A DNA stretch of 64,000 nt, from positions 231,350-295,349 of the forward strand of contig NZ_QBKP01000004.1 in NCBI RefSeq assembly GCF_003054195.1, read 5' to 3'. This document shows positions 9,693 to 19,100 of this stretch, one piece after another. Every line of letters begins with the position of its first letter. Within the stretch, counting starts at the first letter, position 1. The translations under genes and the position numbers were made by a program. Below the pieces are notes generated by a model, which saw nothing but the letters and a program-made list of their open reading frames with translations, ran no database searches and was not told where the DNA came from. The DNA is from Gemmobacter caeni (GTDB taxonomy: Bacteria > Pseudomonadota > Alphaproteobacteria > Rhodobacterales > Rhodobacteraceae).

Positions 9693-9724
9693 AAAGGCCC
9701 GGAGCTTGCTCCGGGCCTTTTTCT
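9693..9724. terminator. Bidirectional terminator between aminotransferase and amtB
   Basis: AAAGGCCCGGAG, a short CTTG loop, then CTCCGGGCCTTTTT. The stem is perfect and flanked by T-runs on the + side and a shorter one on the - side, so it can serve both the + strand aminotransferase gene and the convergent glnK-amtB operon. Confidence 0.88.
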
Positions 9725-9782
9725 TTGCCCGAGGTTGGGCTGGGTATGGCGGGCCGGGGAGGAGGTCGGCCCGCCGGGACGC

Positions 9783-11132
9783 TTATCCGTGGTAGGCGCT
9801 TTCGCCATGCGAGGTGAGGTCGAGGCCCTGACGCTCGCTGTCGGTATCGACGCGCAGGCCGACGATCATGTCCACCAGCTTGTAGAGGATGAACGAGATC
9901 ACGCCGCTCCAGACGATGGTGATGACGACCGACTGGAACTGCACCCAGGTCTGCGCCGCGATCGAGTAGTCGTCGCCGTTCACGCCGCCCAGCGTCGCCG
10001 CCGAGAAGATGCCGGTGCCGATGGCGCCGACGATACCGCCCACACCGTGAATGCCGAACACGTCAAGGCTGTCATCGTAGCCGAGTTTGATCTTCACCAC
10101 GGTGACGAAGTAGTAGCAGATGGCAGCAGCGATCACGCCGAGCAGGATGGCGCCCATCGGGCCGACGGTGCCGCAGGCCGGGGTGATGGCCACGAGACCG
10201 GCCACCATGCCCGACACACCGCCCAGCATCGAGGCCTTGCCGCGCAGCATGCCTTCCAGCGCAGACCAGGCGACAGCGGCGGCAGCGGTGGCGAGGAAGG
10301 TGTTGATCATGGCGAGCGTCGCGCCGCCGTTGGCTTCAAGGTTCGAGCCGACGTTGAAGCCGAACCAGCCGACCCACAGCATCGAGGCGCCGATCATGGT
10401 CATCACCATCGAATGCGGGGCCATGTTCTCTTTGCCGTAGCCGACGCGCTTGCCGATCACGAGGCTGCCGACCAGCGCCGCGATCCCGGCGTTGATGTGC
10501 ACAACGGTGCCGCCCGCAAAGTCGATGGCACCCATATTGAAGATCAGGCCCGCGCCGTCCCACACCATATGGGCGATGGGGAAGTAGCAGAACGTCCCCC
10601 ACAGCACGCTGAACAGCAGCACGGCGGTGAACTTCACACGTTCGGCGAAGGCGCCGATGATCAGGGCCGGGGTGATGGCCGCAAAGGTCATCTGGAAGGC
10701 GATGAACAGGTATTCCGGGATCACCACGCCGTCGGTGAAGGTGGCCGACATGCTGTCAGGCGTCACACCGGCGAGGAACAGCTTGCCGAGGCCACCCCAG
10801 AACGGCGAGGTGCCGCCGCCGAAGGCGAAGGAATAACCGTAGATCACCCAGACCAGCATCATCACGCAGGCGATCAGCGTGGTCTGCATCAGCACCGACA
10901 GCATGTTCTTGGTGCGCACGAGGCCGCCGTAGAACAGCGCCAGGCCCGGCAGCGTCATGAACAGCACGAGAACGGTGGAGGTCATCATCCAGGCGACGTC
11001 GCCCTTATCCATCACCTGCGCGACTTCGGCGACGGCTTCGGTGGCCTCGGCGGTGGCTTCCTGCGCCCAGACGGGCAGCGCGGTCACTGCCGCGAGCCCC
11101 GCAAGGCCAGAGAGTTTGGTCAAAGTTTTCAT
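9783..11132 (-). CDS. amtB: Ammonium transporter AmtB
   Basis: A 449-residue inner-membrane channel with a cleavable signal-like leader (MKTLTKLSGLAGLAAVTALP..WAQEA) and eleven predicted transmembrane helices. Family motifs include DVAWMMTSTVLVLFMTLPGLALFYGGLVR near residue 40 and the twin pore histidines in VVHINAGI and GIHGVGG. It takes up ammonium under nitrogen limitation. It lies 28 bases downstream of glnK on the same strand, the widespread glnK-amtB operon; GlnK plugs the pore when nitrogen is plentiful. ATG at 11132 begins the leader; the upstream in-frame sequence belongs to the end of glnK in another frame. Confidence 0.96.
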   Translation of the reverse strand: MKTLTKLSGLAGLAAVTALPVWAQEATAEATEAVAEVAQVMDKGDVAWMMTSTVLVLFMTLPGLALFYGGLVRTKNMLSVLMQTTLIACVMMLVWVIYGYSFAFGGGTSPFWGGLGKLFLAGVTPDSMSATFTDGVVIPEYLFIAFQMTFAAITPALIIGAFAERVKFTAVLLFSVLWGTFCYFPIAHMVWDGAGLIFNMGAIDFAGGTVVHINAGIAALVGSLVIGKRVGYGKENMAPHSMVMTMIGASMLWVGWFGFNVGSNLEANGGATLAMINTFLATAAAAVAWSALEGMLRGKASMLGGVSGMVAGLVAITPACGTVGPMGAILLGVIAAAICYYFVTVVKIKLGYDDSLDVFGIHGVGGIVGAIGTGIFSAATLGGVNGDDYSIAAQTWVQFQSVVITIVWSGVISFILYKLVDMIVGLRVDTDSERQGLDLTSHGESAYHG

Positions 11133-11160
11133 GGTCGTTGTTTCCCCTTCCACCCGCATC

Positions 11161-11499
11161 TCAAAGCGCGTCGTCATTGGTTTCGCCGGTGCGCACGCGC
11201 ACGGCCTGTTCGACATCCAGAACGAAGATCTTGCCGTCACCGATCTTGTCGGTCCGGGCGGTGGAGCGGATCGTTTCCACCACCTGATCGGCCAGGCTGT
11301 CGGAGACCACGATCTCCAGCCGCACTTTCGGCACGAAATTCACGGCATATTCTGCGCCGCGATAGATTTCCGTATGACCCGACTGCGAGCCGAAGCCCTT
11401 GATCTCGGTTACCATCATCCCGCGCACCCCGATGGTGGTGAGCGCCTCGCGGACTTCCTCAAGCTTGAACGGCTTGATTGCTGCGATGATCAGTTTCAC
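11161..11499 (-). CDS. glnK: Nitrogen regulatory protein P-II (GlnK type)
   Basis: A 112-residue P-II signal protein, exactly the family length. It starts with a GTG codon at 11499 (MKLIIAAIKPFKLEEVREAL). The T-loop Tyr51 in GAEYAVNF is the uridylylation site, and the B-loop TARTDKIGDGKIFV binds ATP/ADP and 2-oxoglutarate. It forms a trimer that senses carbon/nitrogen status and controls AmtB and other partners. It is first in the glnK-amtB operon, divergent from the penicillin-binding protein gene. Control by NtrC would be expected from family knowledge, but I could not find a clean sigma-54 site upstream. Confidence 0.95.
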   Translation of the reverse strand: MKLIIAAIKPFKLEEVREALTTIGVRGMMVTEIKGFGSQSGHTEIYRGAEYAVNFVPKVRLEIVVSDSLADQVVETIRSTARTDKIGDGKIFVLDVEQAVRVRTGETNDDAL

Positions 11500-11616
11500 G
11501 TGCGTCCCCTTCTCTGGCAGACGGCCCGCTGCGGGGCCTTGCGCACTCAGAAGGCGGAGAATGCTGCGAGTGCACAAGAAACGACGTCCGCAAGGGGCGG
11601 GCAGGAGACGACAAGT

Positions 11617-11661
11617 TGCACATTTTTTGCACTTTCTCCTGCGACTGCATATTTTTTGTGC
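11617..11661. promoter_or_regulatory. Tandem AT-rich 16-bp motifs in the glnK / penicillin-binding protein gap
   Basis: Two copies of nearly the same word lie in the 257-bp divergent region: TGCACATTTTTTGCAC (11617-11632) and TGCATATTTTTTGTGC (11646-11661), 13 of 16 positions equal, 29 bp apart. Their position 120-160 bp upstream of glnK suggests activator binding sites, but the factor is unknown. Confidence 0.45.
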
Positions 11662-11756
11662 GGAAACGAATTGCGAATCGCGGGCGCATGCCCTCCACAA
11701 CAGGCGTGCGACAGGGTAAGATTCCCCAAAACAAGATCAGAGCAGGCGTGACGGGC

Positions 11757-13982
11757 ATGAGTGGATCGGGAAACAAGGGCAAGACGCTGGTGGCGGATCG
11801 GCGCTATGGCGGGGGCGGGGCCAAGCCACCGCCGAAAAAGCCTGCTGCCGCGAAGAAATCGCCCGCTCCGCGCAAACGCCCGCCCCGCAAGCACGGTCTG
11901 ATCATGGGGTTCATTCTGGGCATCCTGTCGATGATCTGGCGGGTGGTCTGGGGAATCGGCTGGCGCGTCACCGCCGTTGTCGGGCTGATCCTGTTTGGCG
12001 CGGCCTTCTATTTTGAACAGCGCCTGCCGCAGGTATCGGACCTTGTGGATGCCCGCGCGCGCGGATCGGTGACCATGCTGGACCGCGATGGCAAGGTCTT
12101 TGCCTGGCGCGGCGAAACCTTCGGCGGCATGATCACCGCCGAAAACGTCTCCAAACACCTGAAGAATGCCGTGGTGGCGACCGAGGACAAGCGGTTCTTC
12201 CATCATTTCGGCGTCAGCCCGCGCGGCATTGCCTCGGCCATCCGCATCAACCTTGCCGAAGGCCGTGGCCCGCTGGAGGGCAACGGCGGTTCGACCATCA
12301 CGCAGCAGGTGGCAAAGCTTCTGTGCCTTGGCGTCGAATATGATGCGAAACAGTGGAAATCCGAAGCCGCCTACGAGGAAGACTGCCGCTCGGGCGGGGT
12401 GTGGCGGAAGGTGAAGGAGATTCCCTTCTCGCTGGCGATGGAATGGAAATATTCCAAGGATGACATCCTGACGATCTATTTCAACCGCGCTTATCTGGGT
12501 GCGGGTGCGCGTGGGTTCGAAGCGGCAGCGCAGCGGTACTTTGGCAAATCGGCCAATCAGGTTAATCCGGCTGAAGCCGCGATGCTGGCGGGCCTGCTGA
12601 AAGCGCCCTCGCGCTATGCCCCGACCAACAATCTGAAACGGGCGCAGGACCGGGCCAATGTCATTATTGGCCTGATGGAAGAGCAGGGCTATCTGACCAG
12701 GGCCGAGGCCGATGATGCCCGCGCGCATCCGGCACAGCTTTCGGAGGCTGCGCAAAAGAATGCGGGTGGCTTCTTTGCCGACTGGGTCATGGAATCCGGT
12801 CCTGCCTTCCTGACCAAGGAAACCACCGAGGATGTGATCATTCGCACCACGCTGGATCAGAAGATCCAGCGCGACGCGGAAGACGCGCTGCAATTCGTCT
12901 TTGAGACCAAGGTGCAGGAAGGCTCCAAAGCGCAGGCCGCCATCGTGGTGATGAGCGCGGATGGTGCCGTGCGGGGCATGGTCGGCGGGCGCAAGATTGC
13001 GGCAGCGGGCAGCTTCAACCGGGCGACGCAGGCGCTGCGGCAGACGGGATCGGTGTTCAAGCCCTTTGTCTATGCCGCTGCGCTGGATCTGGGCTACAGC
13101 CCGTCGGATTATGTCGAGGATACGCCGCTGACGATGCGGATACCCGGCTCCGGCCCCTGGACGCCCGAGAATTACGACAAGAAGTTCAAGGGTATGATCA
13201 CGCTGACGCAGGCGCTTGCGGAAAGCCGCAATATCCCGGCGGTGCGCGTGTCCGAGGCGGTGGGCCGCGATGTGGTGCGGCAGGTGGCGCAACAGTTCGG
13301 GGTGAAAAGCGATCTGGCGGCGGGTCCGGCGCTGGCGCTGGGGGCTTCGGAAAGCACCTTGCTGGAGATGACGGGCGCCTATGCCGGTATCCTCAACGGC
13401 GGCTCGTCGGTGCAGCCCTATGGTCTGGTGGAACTGAAGTTGCAGGGCGATGACACCGAGCTTATCGGCCAGTCGGGCGGTATCGGTGAGCGGGTGATCA
13501 GCCAGAATGCGGCGCAGTTGCTGACCTATATGATGACGCAGGTGATCCAGAAGGGCACCGGCGGCCGGGCGCGGCTGGGCGATACACCCGTTGCGGGCAA
13601 GACGGGCACCACCAATGCTTCGCGCGATGCGTGGTTCATCGGTTTCTCGGCACATTATGTTGTCGGGGTCTGGATGGGCTATGACGACAATACGCCGCTG
13701 AAGGGTGTGACCGGCGGCGGTCTTCCGGCCGAAATCTGGCATGAGGTGATGGCGCGGGTCCACAAGGGCATCCCCGCGACGCCGCTGCCGATGATCGTGC
13801 CAGAGCCGCGTCTGCCACCCAGCGCCGGTGCCTCGGCATCATCCGGCGATGTCGGCGGTGTGCCGCAGGGCCAGCAATATGCGCCGCAGCCCCAGCTGGG
13901 TGGCCAGCCGCCCGCGCAGGGCAGCGACCCGATTGCCGATGCGCTTCGCGATGTGCTGGGAACGACCTCGGGGCTTTACTGA
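11757..13982 (+). CDS. mrcA: Class A penicillin-binding protein 1A (transglycosylase/transpeptidase)
   Basis: A 741-residue bifunctional peptidoglycan synthase. A basic, proline-rich cytoplasmic tail (residues 1-47) precedes one membrane anchor (about 60-85). The GT51 glycosyltransferase domain has ATEDKRFFHHFGV and GNGGSTITQQVAKLL. The transpeptidase domain has the SxxK motif in GSVFKPF, SRN as the SxN motif, and KTGTT. A low-complexity Pro/Gln/Gly tail ends the protein. It polymerises and crosslinks glycan strands at the periplasmic face. ATG at 11757 is chosen; an earlier in-frame start at 11616 would run through the regulatory region. Its last seven bases overlap the convergent lrgB gene. 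Confidence 0.95.
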   Translation: MSGSGNKGKTLVADRRYGGGGAKPPPKKPAAAKKSPAPRKRPPRKHGLIMGFILGILSMIWRVVWGIGWRVTAVVGLILFGAAFYFEQRLPQVSDLVDARARGSVTMLDRDGKVFAWRGETFGGMITAENVSKHLKNAVVATEDKRFFHHFGVSPRGIASAIRINLAEGRGPLEGNGGSTITQQVAKLLCLGVEYDAKQWKSEAAYEEDCRSGGVWRKVKEIPFSLAMEWKYSKDDILTIYFNRAYLGAGARGFEAAAQRYFGKSANQVNPAEAAMLAGLLKAPSRYAPTNNLKRAQDRANVIIGLMEEQGYLTRAEADDARAHPAQLSEAAQKNAGGFFADWVMESGPAFLTKETTEDVIIRTTLDQKIQRDAEDALQFVFETKVQEGSKAQAAIVVMSADGAVRGMVGGRKIAAAGSFNRATQALRQTGSVFKPFVYAAALDLGYSPSDYVEDTPLTMRIPGSGPWTPENYDKKFKGMITLTQALAESRNIPAVRVSEAVGRDVVRQVAQQFGVKSDLAAGPALALGASESTLLEMTGAYAGILNGGSSVQPYGLVELKLQGDDTELIGQSGGIGERVISQNAAQLLTYMMTQVIQKGTGGRARLGDTPVAGKTGTTNASRDAWFIGFSAHYVVGVWMGYDDNTPLKGVTGGGLPAEIWHEVMARVHKGIPATPLPMIVPEPRLPPSAGASASSGDVGGVPQGQQYAPQPQLGGQPPAQGSDPIADALRDVLGTTSGLY

Positions 13983-14692
13983 AACAGCCGCAGCACCAGC
14001 GGGGCCACGAAGGCGGTCAGCACCGCGTTCAGCCCCATGCCGAGGCCGGCGAAGGCCCCGGCCACCGGATGCACCTGAAAGGCGCGGGCGGTGCCGATGC
14101 CATGGGCGGCGACGCCGGTGGCAAAGCCCCGCGCGCGCCAGTCGCGGATTCCCAGCGCATTCAGCAGCGGTGTGGTGCAGATCGCCCCGATGATGCCGGT
14201 CAGGATCACCAGCACGGCGGTCAGCGTGGGTGAGCCGCCCAGCCGCTCGGATATGCCCAGAGCCACCGGCGCGGTGGCGGATTTTGGCGCGAGCGAGGCC
14301 AGAACCTCGCCGGTGATGCCGAAGGCCCGTGCGATGGCCACGGCCGATCCGGCGGCGACCACAGATCCGGTGACCAGCGCCGCCAGCAGTGGCAGCGCGG
14401 CGCGGCGCACATGGGGCAGGTTGTCCCACAGCGGCAGCGCGAGCGCGACCGTGGCGGGGCCCAGCAGGAAGTGCACGAATTGCGCCCCCTCGAAATAGGT
14501 GGGGTAAGGCGTATCGGTCAGCCACAGCAGCCCCGCCAGCAGTGCGACTGCGATCAGCACCGGGTTGGCCCAGGGTTTGCGCCCCGCCGCGCGGAAACAG
14601 GCGTCCCCTGCCGCATAGGCCGCGAGCGTTGCCGTCAGCCACAGAAGCGGCCCGCGCGCGAGGTAAGACCAGATCTCGGCGAAATCGGTCAT
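13976..14692 (-). CDS. lrgB: LrgB-family membrane protein
   Basis: A 238-residue protein with about seven to eight predicted membrane helices. The conserved LrgB stretch SLAPKSATAPVALGISERLGG lies near residue 135 and the AAHGIGTARAF motif near 194. LrgB/YohK proteins act with holin-like LrgA/CidA partners and are linked to murein hydrolase control and, in plants and some bacteria, to glycolate or pyruvate transport. Its start overlaps the lrgA stop by four bases (ATGA), so the two are translated together. Confidence 0.9.
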   Translation of the reverse strand: MTDFAEIWSYLARGPLLWLTATLAAYAAGDACFRAAGRKPWANPVLIAVALLAGLLWLTDTPYPTYFEGAQFVHFLLGPATVALALPLWDNLPHVRRAALPLLAALVTGSVVAAGSAVAIARAFGITGEVLASLAPKSATAPVALGISERLGGSPTLTAVLVILTGIIGAICTTPLLNALGIRDWRARGFATGVAAHGIGTARAFQVHPVAGAFAGLGMGLNAVLTAFVAPLVLRLFQ

Positions 14693-15045
14693 GCTTCCGG
14701 TTCCATTTTCATCAGCTTTGCTACAGCGGTAAAGGCCAGCGCCCCGGCGCCGATGGCGAGGATGGTCGAAACGATCAGCACCACGGCCAGTGCCGGGCCA
14801 TAGCCCGCGAGCGTGCCAAGATGGCCCACGACGCCGGTGCCCGCAGGCACGAACAGCAGCGAGAGGTTGCCAAGTATGCCCTGCGCGAGCGGGCGCACGA
14901 TCGTGACCAGGCCGGGAAAAACGGCAAAACCGGCAATCAGGATCAGCATTCCCAGCACCGGGCCGGGCAGTGGCAGCCCGGTCACGCGTGTCAGCATTTC
15001 ACCGGCAAGCTGGGCGCCAAGAAGGGTCAGAAGGGCTGGGATCAT
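14689..15045 (-). CDS. lrgA: CidA/LrgA-family holin-like protein
   Basis: A 118-residue protein with four predicted membrane helices. It carries the family signature PLPGPVLGMLIL near residue 25 and LSLLFVPAGTGVVGH near 61. It is the upstream half of an lrgAB pair (four-base overlap with lrgB). Family roles are modulation of autolysis or export/import of small organic acids; neither can be chosen from sequence. The context beside two cell-wall enzymes (mrcA here, slt nearby) is compatible with murein control but could be chance. Confidence 0.88.
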   Translation of the reverse strand: MIPALLTLLGAQLAGEMLTRVTGLPLPGPVLGMLILIAGFAVFPGLVTIVRPLAQGILGNLSLLFVPAGTGVVGHLGTLAGYGPALAVVLIVSTILAIGAGALAFTAVAKLMKMEPEA

Positions 15046-15088
15046 GCGGCCTCCGGGGTTTTGTCGGAGACTGAGACAAAGCGCGGAT

Positions 15089-15934
15089 TCAGGGAAGGGG
15101 CAAGACCGGCTTGCGGAAGGTCAGGCTTGTCGGGCGGTCATAACCTGCATGCGCCGTGGCCTCGGTCTGGATGAAGCCCATCGCGGTGAAGGCGGCGTGG
15201 TTTTCCACCAGCTCCACCCGGCTTTGCAATTCCAGCGTGGGAAAGCCCAGTGCGCGGGCGCGCATCTCCGCGCAGGCGATCAGGCGGCGGGCGAGGCCGC
15301 GCCCCCGCTCGGTCTTTGCGGTGGCGACCTTTCCGACGTAAAGCGCATCGGCCTTCGGGGTCAGGACCATGCAGGCCACGGGCGGTGCGCCGATCACCCA
15401 GACCTCGCCCGTCTTTGCCTGCGCGCCCAGATCCGCTTCGGTCAGCCGGTGCATGGAGGAAGGCGGGTCGATCCGTCCGTCCATATAGGCGAAGGCCGCG
15501 CGGATCAGCGCCAGCACCGGCGCCATGTCATCCTCGGGCGCCAGACGGCGCGGCGGCGGCGCGGCAAGGGTGGTCCAGGGCAGATGTTCGTCAGTATGGA
15601 CCTCGGTTTCCGCCACGAAATCCTGCGGGCGGTCCAGCGTGGCGGCGTGCAGATGCACCTCGCCCGGAAACCGGGCCGAGCGATAGGCCAGCGGGCTGCC
15701 GCACTGGCCGCACCGATCCCAGAAGGTGCCGGGGCTGCTGCAATGGCTGGCGCGATCCGGGCCGGACCAGCGCAGGGCCGCCTCTGCCGCGCCCAGATAG
15801 CTGGCAAAACCCGCCCCGGTCGCCTTGCGGCAGGATGCGCAATGGCAATGCGCGGTCCAGAGGGGCGGCGCGTCCAGCCGGTAGGTGGTAGCGCCGCAAA
15901 GGCAGGCGCCGGTGATCGGGGGTGAAAGGCTCAT
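15089..15934 (-). CDS. GFA (CENP-V) domain fused to GNAT acetyltransferase
   Basis: A 281-residue two-domain protein. Residues 1-125 form a glutathione-dependent formaldehyde-activating-like zinc fold: GACLCGATTY, CHCASCRKATG and CGQCGSPLAYRS supply the metal-binding cysteines. Residues about 130-281 form a GNAT domain with the acetyl-CoA motif ERGRGLARRLIACAE and LELQSRVELVENHAAFTAMGF. The two domains run on in one frame without a stop or internal ribosome site that I can see. ATG at 15934 follows GGTTT-poor sequence but gives a clean GFA N-terminus. The reaction is unknown: GFA domains are usually poorly characterised zinc proteins, GNATs acetylate amines. Confidence 0.85.
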   Translation of the reverse strand: MSLSPPITGACLCGATTYRLDAPPLWTAHCHCASCRKATGAGFASYLGAAEAALRWSGPDRASHCSSPGTFWDRCGQCGSPLAYRSARFPGEVHLHAATLDRPQDFVAETEVHTDEHLPWTTLAAPPPRRLAPEDDMAPVLALIRAAFAYMDGRIDPPSSMHRLTEADLGAQAKTGEVWVIGAPPVACMVLTPKADALYVGKVATAKTERGRGLARRLIACAEMRARALGFPTLELQSRVELVENHAAFTAMGFIQTEATAHAGYDRPTSLTFRKPVLPLP

Positions 15935-16111
15935 GCCCCGATCCTCGCCGCAGCCTTGCCTTGCGTCAATTGCCGGATTTCGCGGCGCTTTGGCGCAGGG
16001 GAACAGCCAACATCTTGGGGATAACCCCGCCCATCCCCGCCATATGCGGGGGCAGAGATTGACTCCACTCCTCGCAACCCCGACGATGCCACCCCCGAAA
16101 CGGAGATTCCC

Positions 16112-19100
16112 TTGCGGTTCACCCGCCTCAGACTGAACGGCTTCAAAAGCTTTGTCGATCCGACGGAGCTGGTGATTCACGATGGCCTGACCGGCGTCGT
16201 GGGGCCGAACGGTTGTGGCAAGTCGAACCTGCTGGAGGCATTGCGCTGGGTCATGGGGGAAAACCGCCCCACTGCCATGCGCGGCGGCGGGATGGAGGAT
16301 GTGATCTTCGCTGGCGCGGCCACCCGCCCGGCGCGCCACTTTGCCGAGGTGGCGCTGGTGCTGGACAACAGCGAGCGGCTGGCGCCCTCCGGGTTCAACG
16401 ATGCCGATGCGCTGGAAATCGTGCGTCGCATCACCAAAGATGCAGGGTCCGCCTACAAGGCCAACGGCAAGGACGTGCGGGCACGCGACATCCAGATGCT
16501 GTTCGCCGATGCTTCGACCGGGGCGCAAAGCCCGGCTCTGGTGCGGCAGGGGCAGATTTCGGAACTGATCAACGCCAAGCCCAAGGCGCGTCGGCGTATT
16601 CTGGAAGAGGCGGCGGGGATTTCCGGCCTTTATCAGCGGCGGCACGAGGCCGAACTGCGGCTGAACGCGACCGAGCAGAACCTGACCCGCGTGGATGATG
16701 TGCTGGAGCAGCTTGCGGCGCAGCTTGCAACGCTGGCGCGGCAGGCGCGGCAGGCGGCGCGCTACCGAGAGATTGGCGAGGAACTGCGCCGTTCGGAAGG
16801 GATGCTGCTGTATCGTCGCTGGCGCGAGGCCGATCTGGCGCGGGCCGAGGCGGAGGATGTGCTGCGCGGGCGGCTTCTGGCCGCGGCTTCGGCTGAAAAG
16901 GCCGCGCGCGAGGCGACGAAACGGCGCGAGGCGGCCGAGGATCTGCTGCCGCCCCGGCGCGAGGAGGAAGCCATCGCAGGTGCGGTCTTGCAGCGGCTGG
17001 TGGTGCAGCGCGACGCGCTGAATGATCAGGAAGCGCGGGCGCGGCAGGTCATCGAAACCCTGCATGGCCGCATCGCCCAGCTTGCCCGTGATATGGAGCG
17101 CGAGGCCGGGCTGAACCGCGATGCGGGCGAAACCATCGCCCGGCTGGACTGGGAGATGGAGGCGCTGGCCCGCGCCCATGACGGCCATGACGAGCGGCTG
17201 GCGGAGGCGGTGGAAGTGGCGCGCGAAGCCGGGGCGATCCTGTCGGAACGGGAAGCGCAGCTTGCCGACCGGACCGAGGATGTCGCGCGTCTGGCGGCGC
17301 GGCACCAGTCGGCGCAGCGCCTGCTGACCGATACCCGCGCCACGCTGGAGCGGGCCGAGGCCGAGGCGGCTCGGGCACGGGATGCGGTGGCCACAGCGAC
17401 CGGCGCGCTGGAAACAGCGGCAGAGGCGCAGGACAGCGCGGCAGAGACGCAGGAAGAGGCCATCGCGCTGGCCGAGGCGGCGGAAGAGGCGCTGGCCAGC
17501 GCCGAGGAAGCCCGCGCCGAAACGCAGACCCGCGAGGCGGAAGCCCGTGCCGCGCGATCTGGTGCTGAGGGCGAGGCCAATGCTTTGCGCGCCGAGGTCG
17601 CGGCTTTGGCCCGTCTGGTGGACCGCGAGGCGCAGGCGGGCACGCAATTGCTGGACCGGGTGCAGGTCACGCCAGGTTATGAGGCGGCGCTGGGGGCAGC
17701 CTTGGCGGACGACCTGCGCGCGCCGGAACTGGCCGAAGGGGCGCGTTCCGGCTGGGCCTTGCTGCCGGATTACGACGCGCCGCAACCGCTACCCGAGGGG
17801 GTGGCGCCGCTGTCGGCCCATGTCACCGTGCCCGAGGTGCTCTGCCGCCGGATTGCCCAGATCGGTCTGGCCGACCGGGCGCAGGCGGCGGCTTTGCAGG
17901 CACAATTGCGCCCCGGTCAACGGCTGGTCAGCCTGAACGGCGATCTGTGGCGCTGGGACGGGTTCCGGGCGGGGGCGGAGGATGCGCCATCGGCCGCGGC
18001 GCTGCGTCTGCAACAGCTTAACCGTCTGGTGCAGTTGAAGCGCGATCTGGAAGAGGTCGCCGCGCGGGCTGAGGGCGCTAAACAGGCGCATGAGGCATTG
18101 CAGGCCCGTCTGAGTGATCTCAACCGGGCCGATCAGATGGCGCGCGAGGCCCGGCGTGCCGCCGACCAGCGCGTGACTGAGGCGGGCAGGGCACTGGCGC
18201 GGGCCGAGGCTGACCGCTCGCTCGCCGCTGGCAAGCTGGAGGCCGCGCGGCTGGCCGTGACGCGATTTGATGACGAGGCGATGGCCGCGCGATCGCGCCT
18301 GGCCGAGGCCGAAGCCGGGGCAGGCGGGCTGGACGATCTGGAAACCGCGCGCAGCGGGGTCGAGGCATTGCGCATGGCGGTGGAAGCTGCGCGCATCACC
18401 ATGATGTCGCGCCGGTCGGCACAGGATGAACTGCGGCGCGAGGGCGAGGCCCGCGTGCGGCGGCGGCAAGAGGTCACCAAGGAAATCTCGGGCTGGCGGC
18501 ATCGTCTGGATACGGCGGAAAAGCGCAGCGCCGAACTGGCCGAACGCAAGGCCGAGGCGGAGGAGGAACTGGTCGAGGCCAGCGCCGCGCCCGAGGAAAT
18601 CGCCATCAAGCGCGAGGAACTGGGCGAAGCGATCGACGCCGCCGAGGCTCGTCGCCGCAAGGCCGCCGATGCGCTGGCCGAGGCCGAGGGCAAGCTGCGC
18701 GAGGCGCAACTGGCCGAGCGGGACGGGGAGCGGTTGGCAGGTGAGGCCCGCGAGGCCCGCGCCCGCGCCGATGCGCGCGCTGATGCGGCCCGCGAAACCG
18801 TCGCCTATGCGGCGGAACGTATCCGCGAGGAGATGGATCTTGCGCCCGCCGAATTGCTGGACCGGCTGAAGGCCGACCCGGATGCCATGCCCGCCGCCGA
18901 GGTGCTGGAGACTGATGTGAACCGGCTGAAACGCCAGCGCGACTCGCTGGGGGCTGTGAACCTGCGCGCCGAGGAAGATGCAAAGGCGGTGCAGACCGAA
19001 CATGACCAGCTTCAGCAGGAAAAATCCGATCTTGAAGAGGCGGTGAAGAAACTGCGCGCCGGGATTCAGGGGTTGAACCGCGAAGGCCGCGAACGTCTGC

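Noticed and set aside
9690-11402. Long open frame opposite amtB (about 570 codons, histidine/aspartate-rich)
   Set aside because: It is the antisense shadow of a GC-rich gene; it resembles no protein and would overlap the whole of amtB and glnK.
11500-11760. Sigma-54 promoter for glnK
   Set aside because: No GG-N10-GC pair with the proper spacing fits on the minus strand.
13982-14000. Terminator for the penicillin-binding protein gene
   Set aside because: The convergent lrgB gene overlaps the stop, and no hairpin with a U-run is visible there.
15935-17785. N-terminal extension of the GFA-GNAT frame across the smc start
   Set aside because: The frame stays open antisense to smc, but the GFA domain starts cleanly at 15934 and the extension has no recognisable fold.
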